64,000 bases of DNA from Acarospora socialis (lineage: Eukaryota > Ascomycota > Lecanoromycetes > Acarosporales > Acarosporaceae), in contig JAMYGW020000007.1 in NCBI GenBank assembly GCA_025617375.2, positions 1,488,001-1,552,000 of the forward strand, given 5' to 3'. A model generated the notes under the pieces. It saw nothing but the letters and a program-made list of their open reading frames with translations. It made no database searches and was not told the origin of the DNA. The position numbers were made by a program, and so were the translations under genes. Shown here one piece after another: positions 55,954-64,000 of the stretch (position 1 is the stretch's first letter; every line of letters begins with the position of its first letter).

Positions 55954-56575
55954 ATACGCAGCAAATCATTAGTTTTTTGTTACATCCTAACATGAGATAC
56001 CTCTGTAATGGATCTTTCGACCACTAAGGCAAAAGGCCCGCCCAATCGCGAGGCCAGGGCTAAGTAAATGTATAGTGAATGTGCAGGTTACGCGACCGTA
56101 ACAACCTGATGATAGAGCTAAGAATTGTGACTTATAGGTAACTATCTTTTGTGCTGTAGTACTATATAAGATAGTGGTCTCTTTCTCTCCATGGTCCTGC
56201 CTGGAGCCTCTTATACCTATGGCATCATGGTTTAGAGTCTTACATAAGCAGTCCAAGTCACGTGATCGACATGATCACCACCGGCGTAGCAAATGGGAGT
56301 CTTATCACGTAAATTCAAGGCGTCTACGAGTACAACCTCTCATATCAAGCAACCAGTACCATATACGCCATCAGAACAGCTGTTAAACCATTCCGTACTC
56401 CTATTAAACATCACCACCTTGACCTATCCCGCCAGTTGCCTTCAACAAGCAATTGCGTAATCCCACCACTTGCGGCGCAACAAATAACACCACAACACTA
56501 GTTACATACTTTAATTCTACCCCGGGCAACTTCTACTCTTCTCATATAGCCTTGGTATCAGATCGGCTGCCAGGG
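55954..56575. other. Intergenic, no gene seen
   Basis: About 620 bp between the DMATS relic and VTI1, AT-richer than its surroundings. It probably forms the boundary between accessory block and housekeeping genes. No repeat or tRNA was found. Confidence 0.4.
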
Positions 56576-57408
56576 ATGGCGAATCCGCTAGACACCGATG
56601 CTGGCTCAGAGCTATTCAGCAGCTACGAAGCAGAGCTCAAGCTCGTCCAGGCGAACCTGAGCCAGAAATTAGATCAGATACCAGAACTGTCAGGCGAGCC
56701 TCGAAAAGCAGCGGTGCGGCAAGCAGAGCGAGCTTTAGACGAAGCGAATGAACTGGTACTTTCCAACCCAGCCTTGGCCTTTTCCACAACAGATACCCAT
56801 CCAACGTCAACTACAATCTGCTAATATATACCTCCATCATCGACAGCTGGACCAAATGCGCATCGAAAAACAGAACATCCCCTCTTCCATCCGCAGCAAA
56901 ATCAACCAACGCTTCCGCAACTTCGAAACCGACATCAACTCCAGCAAACGCAAACTGAAGGCTCTCTCCGACGACCGCAAGGCTCTGTTCGGGAACCGCT
57001 ACACCGACAACCCGACAACCGACGATCAATTAGAGCAGCGGCAGCAGCTGCTCTCCGGCACCGACCGCTTGGATCGCAGCTCGCAGCGGCTGCGCGATAG
57101 TCAGCGCATCGCGTTGGAGACGGAGGACATCGGGAGGAACACGTTGGCCGATCTGCATACGCAGCGGGAGACGATTCAGCATACGCGGGCTGGGCTGTTG
57201 GAAAGTGAGGGTTATGTGGATCGGAGTGTCAAGACGTTGCGAGGGATGGCGCGTAGGTATTTGCTCCCTTAGGTGGTGGTGTGAAGCAAGTAAGACTCGG
57301 ATATACTGACAGCTAAATAGGATGGCTACGAATCGGATAATCACGGTGGCGATCATCACGGTGCTTGTGCTTCTTATTATAGCGGTTATTTATAGCAAGT
57401 TTCATTGA
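56576..57408 (+). CDS. VTI1: v-SNARE Vti1
   Basis: A Qb-SNARE for fusion at Golgi, endosomes and vacuole. Exons 56576-56755, 56847-57256 and 57321-57408 give 225 residues. The start MANPLDTDAGSELFSSYEAE leads into the N-terminal three-helix domain (LVQANLSQKLDQIPELSGEP). The SNARE motif runs from about residue 130 (LLSGTDRLDRSSQRLRDSQR, then IALETEDIGRNTLADLHTQR) and includes the central-layer Gln in HTQRETIQHTRAGLL. The protein ends with one C-terminal membrane anchor, IITVAIITVLVLLIIAVIYS, and only three further residues, as expected for a tail-anchored SNARE. The last junction is in phase. It is convergent with the Dsc3 gene. Confidence 0.95.
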
Positions 57409-57588
57409 GCGTGGCGTACATGGCGAGGATCAGGATCAAATACAAATCCGCATTTCAAATGAATGAGGTTGAAGTTCAATGCGTATGGGCAAAAGATTCT
57501 ATGCAAAAGGAGTATCTCCAACGCCAGATCATACATCGCGACCTTACCCGTCCATTCACCGCGCCTTCCTCCCCAGCCACAACACCAA

Positions 57589-58515
57589 TCAAGAAGTAAC
57601 CCTCAAAACACTGAACGCCACATTGACCAACAAGCCCGTGAAAACCGCAATCTGCCTCCGTTTACTCCACACGCCCTCCTCCCTCAACAGCCAGACCACC
57701 GCCCCCAACGGCCAAAAAAAACCCATCACATTTCCCCACAACATATCCTCCAACCCGCCCCCCTCCCCATCATCCACCGCACCACCACCTCCGCCATCGA
57801 CCCCGCCGTTCGTAGACGTCGACTCGTCGATCCACCGATCTTCCAGCACACGCAGTTCCGCCGCCGACGGCATCGTATCCGGCGTGTGCGTGTGCGACTG
57901 CAGATCGAGGAACTGCGAGCGCAGGGCCGCGATTTCGGTAGGCGTGAAGCCGGCGCTGAGGAGGCGGTCGAAGCCGCGCGGGGCGGGGGTCGTCGTCGTC
58001 GTTGCGGAGGAGGAAGCAGTGCCTTCGTCATCTTGTGGGACGGAGGGTGTAGGGGTGCGGGAGGGTTGCTCTGAGGCGATAGCGGCTTCGGCCTCGGCGG
58101 TTAGTTCGGATGGCGTTAGAACGTCGCCGATCGAGCAGTGGATGTAGACGCGTTGGGGCGGGGGTGGTGGTGGAGAGGTGGAGAGGGAGCGGAGGGGGGC
58201 TTTGCCTTTGCCTTTGCCCTTGTCGTTGTTGGAGAGGTCATTGTGGGGAGGGTGGCGTGATGGTGGTGGTGGAGTGGGAAGTCGGAGGGCGTCGGAGAGG
58301 GTGGAGGTGTCGGGGAGGACTTTGCCGGAGTGGATGAGGCGGAGACGGTGCGTTGAGAGGTCTGCCGGGAGGGTGTCGCGGATCTCGCGTTTGAGGGAAA
58401 GGGGGGTGGTGCTGGTGGGGGTGGGGATGGTGAGGAGGAGGTCGGGGATGTTTGTGGTGAAGCGGATGGTAAGAAGAAGAGAAGGGGGGGTTTGGGGTGG
58501 CAGCTGTTTATCCAT
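57589..58515 (-). CDS. DSC3: Dsc E3 ubiquitin ligase complex subunit 3
   Basis: Component of the Golgi Dsc E3 ligase that activates the SREBP factor and serves membrane-protein degradation. It is a single exon of 308 residues from the ATG at 58515 (MDKQLPPQTPPSLLLTIRFT); the frame is open further upstream but without conservation. An N-terminal ubiquitin-like domain spans roughly residues 10-80 (LSTHRLRLIHSGKVLPDTST). A Lys/Gly linker follows, then VYIHCSIGDVLTPSEL. The C-terminal DUF2407-type domain has APRGFDRLLSAGFTPTEIAA, then LRSQFLDLQS and LEDRWID. Two transmembrane helices follow: VMGFFWPLGAVVWLLREEGV and IAVFTGLLVNVAFSVLRV. It is divergent from LYS9, with 253 bp between starts. Confidence 0.88.
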   Translation of the reverse strand: MDKQLPPQTPPSLLLTIRFTTNIPDLLLTIPTPTSTTPLSLKREIRDTLPADLSTHRLRLIHSGKVLPDTSTLSDALRLPTPPPPSRHPPHNDLSNNDKGKGKGKAPLRSLSTSPPPPPPQRVYIHCSIGDVLTPSELTAEAEAAIASEQPSRTPTPSVPQDDEGTASSSATTTTTPAPRGFDRLLSAGFTPTEIAALRSQFLDLQSHTHTPDTMPSAAELRVLEDRWIDESTSTNGGVDGGGGGAVDDGEGGGLEDMLWGNVMGFFWPLGAVVWLLREEGVWSKRRQIAVFTGLLVNVAFSVLRVTS

Positions 58516-58768
58516 CGCGAGTGCAGTTAAGAGGTTTGACGTTGGTTCTTGACCCTGCGCCCTGGGTGAAAGATGACATTCGTTACGGGGTGCTGTTGTG
58601 AAGGTCAAATGTCGCTACCCTCGGCGTAAAGTATGACCGGAGCTTTGCCCCACCATGACCGAACTTTTATACCCTTAAACCTCACATTTTAATTTTCCTA
58701 TTATTGACCAAAGTAGAGCTTCTGGGTCTATACACACTCTTCTTTCAACCGACAGCTAGGACCTCACA

Positions 58769-60658
58769 ATGGATTCTCTCCCTATCATTAGCAGGACTAA
58801 CAAGTCCATACTCCTCCTTGGCGCTGGCTTTGTACGTCAACCGTCTATTCCTCGATAATGACTGAAGAGTACTGACTTGTACTTCTGTAATAGGTGACAC
58901 GCCCAACAGCCGAGATATTGTCTGACAATGGTTGGTCCATCTATATGCACATGATATGTCGAACCCAACTAACAATTGAACCGCTAGGTCTCCAGGTTAC
59001 AGTCGGTACGTCACTGAGGTTGACTAGCTGCGAGGGCGTAGAGTTGATCCTGATTGACAGCTTGTCGGACGCTGGGGAGCGCAAAGAAGCTGGCTGAAGG
59101 CATCAAACACACTCACCCAATCTCGCTGGACGTCACCAATACCGAAGCCTTGGACGATGAGGTCAAAAGACACGGTCTGATTATCAGTCTCATCCCTTAC
59201 ACGTTCCATGCTGCTGTCATCAAGTCCGCCATTCGCAATAAAAAGAATGTAGTCACGACTAGCTACGTCTCACCAGCAATGATGGCGCTGGACAATGAGG
59301 CGAAAGAGGCAGGTATCACAGTTATGAACGAGATTGGGTTAGACCCAGGCATCGACCATCTCTATGCTGTCAAGACTATCGATGAGGTGCACCAGGCAGG
59401 TGGGAAGATTACTAGCTTCTTGTCGTACTGCGGAGGGTTACCGGCACCTGAAGACTCGGACAATCCGTTGGGCTACAAATTCTCCTGGTCATCAAGGGGG
59501 GTGCTCCTGGCGTTGAGGAACGCAGCAAAGTACTACCAAGATGGCAAGGTTGTGGATATTGACTCGAAGGATTTGATGAGCACCGCGAAGCCGTACTTGA
59601 TCTACCCGGGCTACGCCTTTGTGGCATACCCGAATCGCGACTCCACGCCCTACCGAGAGAGGTACAACATCCCAGAGGCACAGACCATCATCCGAGGCAC
59701 TTTGCGGTATCAGGGTTTCCCAGAATTTGTACGGACGCTGGTCGATATGGGGTTCCTCAGCGACGATGAGAAGGATTTCTTGCAGCCATCGGCGCAACCG
59801 TTGACCTGGGTAAACACAGAAGAGTAGTGATCCTTGGGCAGCGTCGTACTAACGAGCAAACAGAAAGAAGCAACTGCGAAGATCTTGGAAGCCACTTCGC
59901 AGTCAGAAGAGGATCTCGTGTGGGCAATCAGCTCCAAAACAACCTTTGCGAGCACGGAGGAAAAGGCTCGGATCGTTGCGGGGTTGAGATGGATTGGGTA
60001 TGTCTTTTCGGATAAGTCCACGGTACAAAGGGAAGTTTCTCTTACAAACATAGCCTCTTCTCAGATGAACCTGTGGAATTACGTGGAAACGCACTTGACG
60101 CCCTCTGTGCTACCCTTGAGAAGAAGATGCAATATGAGGAAGGCGAAAGGGTAATCAAATCATCTCCGCTATTCGAGAGATAACAAACTAATCTGCTCCT
60201 TAGGACATGGTGATGCTGCAGCACAAGGTACCGATTATGGCCTCTACAGGTATCGGTGGACATGATACTGACTCACACCCGCCAGTTTGAAATCGAGAAC
60301 AAGGACGGCAGCAAAGAAACTCGTACATCAACTCTCGTTGAATACGCCGATCCGAAAGGTCAGCTCTTCCCTCTTATCGCGAGGAGATATCTCGAGAGTC
60401 TCGCTAATGGCGAGCCAGGCTACTCGGCAATGGCCAAGCTCGTCGGCGTGCCGTGTGCTGTCGCCGTATTGAAAGTTCTGGACGGGACAATAAAGGAGAA
60501 GGGCATTTTAGCACCAATGACGCCGGAGCTGAACAACCCGATGTAAGGCTATGTCCCCAAGGATCAATGGAATCGCGATATGCTAACCCAGGCTGCGTAG
60601 AATGCACGAGCTAAAGGAGAAGTACGGCATAGAGATGAATGAGAAGGTCATCGCATAG
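58769..60658 (+). CDS. LYS9: Saccharopine dehydrogenase (NADP+, L-glutamate-forming)
   Basis: Condenses aminoadipate semialdehyde with glutamate to saccharopine, the step after Lys2 in lysine synthesis. Nine exons: 58769-58831, 58894-58930, 58988-59005, 59061-59809, 59864-59997, 60054-60150, 60204-60227, 60286-60542 and 60601-60658, all in phase, giving 478 residues. Two are microexons of 18 and 24 nt. The NADP-binding loop is SILLLGAGFVTRPTAEIL. Further marks are VTTSYVSPAMMALDNEAKEA, NEIGLDPGIDHLYAVKTIDE and SFLSYCGGLPAPEDSDNPLG. SGVLLALRNAAKYY-like text follows (here SWSSRGVLLALRNAAKYYQD). The C-terminus is MHELKEKYGIEMNEKVIA, with no peroxisomal signal. Its substrate comes from the Lys2 reaction encoded at 26388-30191. 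Confidence 0.95.
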
Positions 60659-61525
60659 ATCGCAGCCTTGTATCTAGATTATCAAACTCAGCAGCACTCA
60701 GAGTGTGGATGCTCAAGCTTAGTGGTCGGCAGACTGGACAGACTCGTCATCAGAGCACCAGGCATAACTCTCACGCAAAAAGCCCACGTGAGCTTGAAGA
60801 GAGGAGAGGCAACCCCTACTCAACAGCAATGCTTCCACATCCTGAACACTGACTTATTCGTCCGTATCTTTACGTAAGACCAACTTCTTTGCCCGCACAC
60901 AAGTTTCGTCTTTGGCGATGGGGCACAGCACAAGTGGTGGTTTCTCAGGCATCCCTGTAGATACAACGAGATTACAGGACACAGGTGGCTGTCATTCTGA
61001 TTTTGTTTTCTCCGTTATCTTTGATCTAATAATATGAGGTGTTCAGCGTGGACTGAGGTGCGCTTAACTGTGGTGCCCCTATGGCGTCACTTGTAGAACG
61101 TTCCACCGCATATTTACTGTGTCACGTCTTCACTGGCGACACTTCGGGGAACCACCTGCTTACACGAAAGGGCGCGTACATTTTCGTGAGGCTGGCACCT
61201 GTTACAGCTGGATGCCTTACACTTGTCTAGTTGATTAGACCTTACCTCGACAGGCACGCGGGTTCTTTCTGAGGGAGTGAGGTCCTTTCTTGCACAAGCA
61301 TATATTCAAAACACATATGCCCACATGCGTATGCTCTTTCATTCCACCAATGTACATACACACAAGCCCCCTCAAATCCTGCATCTTTCAAGACGGTCTC
61401 GGCAATATATCCATGCTCGTTGACAAATCTCCTCCCCACAACCCGCACGTTACTGAAGAACCCTTCGAGTGACCCTTCTTGAATCTCTTGCCTCTTCGTT
61501 CCACACGTATCAGCCCCCTTCTAAA
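60659..61525. other. Intergenic, no gene seen
   Basis: About 870 bp between LYS9 and the second Dabb gene. A 69-codon frame at 60668-60877 has no family likeness. No repeat or RNA gene was recognised. Confidence 0.4.
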
Positions 61526-62214
61526 ATGGCCATCACGCACATCGTTCTCCTCAAAGTCTGTCCACCCCAACTCCGTCACCCTCTGCTTTTCCTCACCACC
61601 TTTCCGCACTAACCCACTTGCTCAGTTCGTGCCCACCGCCGACGCCGAGACCATCGAAAAGCTACCGCCTCGGCCCAAGCTCCCTTCCCACTTCAACCGC
61701 GGAAGCAAAGACTGACGGATGCGAGGGGTGACGGGACAGCTTTGCGCCGCGATGCTGGCCCTCCGCACCGGCTTTCTGCACCCAAAGACGCAGAAGCCCT
61801 TCATCCTGTCCATACGCGGGGGGAAGGATTGTTCGCACGAGGGCCATCAGGTCTTTTTTCCTTCCCTTCTCTCTCTCTCTCGTTCTTCTCTTTTCCTCGC
61901 CGTTTCGTCGACCCTCGTCGTCTTCCCTCTTCTCTCCGTATGTGATCTGCATCCGTTTTAGTATTACACCCCCACGCGTACTTCGCTTCTCCTTTTCTTG
62001 CTTTCCGGGGTGAAAAAGAGTAAGGAATCACCGCCACTCACGCAGGAGAGTGGATCGACAGGGCGGCTTCACGCACGGTTTCGTGATCGAGTTCGAGAAC
62101 GCCGCGGATCGAGACACTTATCTCCGGGAGCCGTCGGGGTCTCCGGAAATAGATAAGTTCGATGAATTGGTGGAGGAGGTTAGGGTGGTGGACTTTGAGA
62201 ACGGGGTGTTTTAA
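61526..62214 (+). CDS. Stress-responsive A/B-barrel (Dabb) domain protein, copy 2
   Basis: Paralogue of the Dabb gene at 41046-41599. Proposed exons 61526-61555, 61626-61661, 61740-61850 and 62062-62214 have lengths 30, 36, 111 and 153 nt, against 30, 36, 111 and 156 in copy 1. The protein reads MAITHIVLLKFVPTADAETI, then LCAAMLALRTGFLHPKTQKP, GGKDCSHEGHQ and GFTHGFVIEFENAADRDTYL, ending VRVVDFENGVF. Two oddities are seen. After exon 2 the expected donor reads CTACCG where copy 1 has GTACGC, and no other GT or GC donor keeps the frame. The conserved DPAHLGFV of copy 1 is replaced by EPSGSPEIDKF. Copy 2 may be mis-spliced, or a young pseudogene. Confidence 0.7.
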
Positions 62215-62645
62215 TGTGTGGACCGGGAAGGGTGGGGTTGGGTTGGGGTTGCGGGGACTGAGGAGCGTGGGTTTGTGGGAGTGCGTTGTGGGCTGGTTGA
62301 GGTTGTTTGCTTTGTCGGAGGTACGAAGGTGGGTGGCGGTGACGGGAGGGCTGATGATTGGACTGATGGAGTTCATATGAAAGTGGCGGAAGTGGCGGAG
62401 CAGCAAGTTAACAAAGCTCAGATCCGAATGGTCCTGAGTAGAGATTCTTAATCTGGCTTTCACATCAATGGTAGGAAGCCAGTAGGTTAGTGTCACACTG
62501 AGCTTTCACATTTCTGGTGGTCGAAATGGAAGATATCTGATATATTGACGAGCAACCTGTGGAGCGCCTTCAATGCCATGCCTGCCACTATCCTAGGCTT
62601 GGAACGCCAATCGTAAATGCTTGAGTGGGACCTTCATCTGCACAC
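62215..62645. other. Intergenic, convergent 3' ends
   Basis: About 430 bp between the second Dabb gene and ISA1. Nothing beyond probable 3' UTRs was seen. Confidence 0.4.
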
Positions 62646-63492
62646 CTAGACCATGAATGATTCCCCGCAACCGCATTGCTCCTCTGCTTGTCGTCAGCCT
62701 GGCTTGTCAGAAGCGAGGGGGGTTCCTTAGAAGAGTGAGCTCACTTATATTCGGATTCCTGAATACGAAACGCTGATTCAGTTTATCCTCCACCCAATCC
62801 ATCTCACTTCCAATGATACTGAACAACGCCTTGCTGTCTATCAACACTTTGACCCCGTCTTGTTCTACGGCCTCATCAAAGGCCCCGGGCTTATCCACAT
62901 ATTCCAGGTGATATGCCAAGCCGGAACATCCCCGGTTCTTCACGCCCACTCGGATCAGCTTCGGCTCGGGTTGCGAGAGGAGACCTCGTAGTCGTTCCGT
63001 AGCCAAAGGTGTTAAGGACATGGCCGCTTTACGTGGGCGAAGCTTGCTCCGCTTCGGCCTCGGCGGTGAAGTGGAAGTGGCGGGTGAAGCAGCGAGTGGC
63101 GTACTGCTCGTGACGGGTTTTGACTTCTGGGCTTCGTTTTCGGTAAGGCTGATTGTTGTCCGTTCTTGTGATGGCGCATCGAGAGAAACCTCATGTTGTC
63201 CGGTCAGACGCGGCGGTCTTGTGTCGTTCACTTCTGGCACTCCTCCGGCGATCGATGTATCTGGAATGCCAGAATTCCTAGGCGGAGCCGGTGGTGGTTC
63301 GAGTGTCTGAGGTCGATATGCAGCGACTGTCTGCAGCTCTCGTTTGGATGAGAGTCGGACACGAGCGGTCGAGGAGAGGTTTCGCGCCGTCTGTGAACAG
63401 CATCTCGATGCGGGCGCTGCGGTTGAGGAGGCGAACTTGAATACTGTTGTTGACGATGACACCAGCGGTAGGAGGAAGCGAGGCACCGACAT
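62646..63492 (-). CDS. ISA1: Mitochondrial iron-sulfur assembly protein Isa1
   Basis: A-type carrier (HesB/IscA family) needed for 4Fe-4S cluster formation in mitochondria. Exons 63492-62745 and 62683-62646 give 261 residues. The start MSVPRFLLPLVSSSTTVFKF begins a long basic, Ser/Thr-rich leader typical of mitochondrial import. A low-complexity linker (residues 45-150) is longer than in yeast. The conserved domain runs from AAMSLTPLATERLRGLLSQP to the end. The three metal-binding cysteines are in VKNRGCSGLAYHLEYVDKPG and, in the second exon, EQCGCGESFMV. The short last exon of 38 nt carries the CGC motif. Without it the first exon would run on to a false end, NPNISELTLL. An upstream non-ATG extension was rejected. 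Confidence 0.93.
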
Positions 63493-64000
63493 TGTTGGCA
63501 GTTGCGAAGAGACAGAACGTGAGTCGAGATGGCAACTTGTCAACTGACTATGTGATCAGGCAGAATCTGCGTCACTGAATAATGTGCCCTGGAGCCATCG
63601 GGCGGTATCAGCCGCATAACCGAACAACCAATAAGACTCATGTCATTTCTACACAGGCTGACTAATCAGAACGTTGTTTCTCTTGTTACCAGAACTGAAA
63701 TACCGAAGCGATAATCGAGCGGTTATGGACCTCAAGGACCGTAAAATAACATTAACAGCGTGTCCATTTTCAGTTTCCCTGCTCGTGTGCAAACTCCTCG
63801 ACTTATATGCAGAACACACAATCGGATCCCGGCAGAGCCTCAAAAATTAGTGTAGATCCGGTACCAGGGTTCTGCCGCTCGCTACGATCTTGGCGTGACA
63901 GCCGGTCGATCATTTAGCACGTGCATAACTCAGAACAAGGGTATCAATAAGGCCAGTCTCGAAGACACTTTCTCGACAGCACAACGCTATCTTCGTCACC
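63493..64000. other. Upstream region of ISA1, no gene seen
   Basis: About 500 bp to the window end. A 64-codon open frame on the minus strand has no family likeness. It should hold the ISA1 promoter. Confidence 0.4.

Noticed and set aside
58516-58608. Upstream extension of Dsc3
   Set aside because: It begins at a non-ATG codon and lacks conservation; MDKQLPP is the natural start.
1-64000. tRNA, rRNA, CRISPR arrays, LTR or DNA transposons
   Set aside because: None was recognised by eye on either strand; a dedicated scan (tRNAscan-SE, RepeatMasker) would settle this.

Overview
The window is nuclear DNA of a filamentous ascomycete (Pezizomycotina). The evidence is short introns of about 40-120 nt with GT..AG ends and CTAAC-like branch sites, fungal-only families (Dsc3, DUF7137-like, HET, Pth11-like 7TM, fungal PAL, DMATS), the alpha-aminoadipate lysine pathway and mould-type HET genes. 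I could not fix the class; Dothideomycetes is only a guess. No tRNA, rRNA, CRISPR or recognisable transposon was seen.

Layout. 0.5-2.4 kb: a MATE-type transporter (-). 2.8-4.5 kb: mitochondrial aspartate aminotransferase (+). 4.5-6.8 kb: a long non-coding stretch with a large inverted repeat. 6.8-7.4 kb: Ypd1 phosphorelay protein. 8.6-9.4 kb: ASCC1-like 2H phosphoesterase. 9.7-11.2 kb: mannose-6-phosphate isomerase (-). 12.3-14.3 kb: SART-1/Snu66. 15.2-17.0 kb: divergent Pth2 and mitoribosomal bL28m. 17.4-25.6 kb: a DUF7137-like membrane glycoprotein, an ER thioredoxin-like protein, a small secreted SH3-like protein, a coiled-coil protein and a type II membrane protein. 26.4-30.2 kb: aminoadipate reductase Lys2. 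31.4-32.3 kb: nicotinamide riboside kinase. 33.5-37.8 kb: xanthine dehydrogenase (-). 38.5-40.7 kb: a HET gene. 41.0-44.9 kb: a Dabb-barrel protein, an RCC1-repeat protein and an alpha/beta hydrolase. 45.3-56.0 kb: an accessory neighbourhood. 56.6-63.5 kb: Vti1, Dsc3, Lys9, a second Dabb gene and Isa1.

The accessory block is the most interesting part. It holds an intact phenylalanine ammonia-lyase (PAL), a hydrolase relic of the 'toxin biosynthesis' family, a stand-alone NRPS-like adenylating protein, an intact Pth11-like receptor, a monocarboxylate-type MFS transporter relic and a DMATS prenyltransferase relic. This is a plausible secondary-metabolite gene cluster in decay: several members carry frame breaks while about twenty housekeeping genes around them read cleanly. 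Its chemistry (cinnamate activation and aromatic prenylation) is inferred from families only.

Two lysine-pathway genes (Lys2 and Lys9) lie about 29 kb apart. A perfect Gcn4/CpcA site, TGACTCA, stands 139 bp before the Lys2 start. The two Dabb genes, about 20 kb apart on opposite strands, share the same exon pattern. Exon boundaries were worked out by hand from splice signals, frame and family memory, and none has been checked against transcripts.
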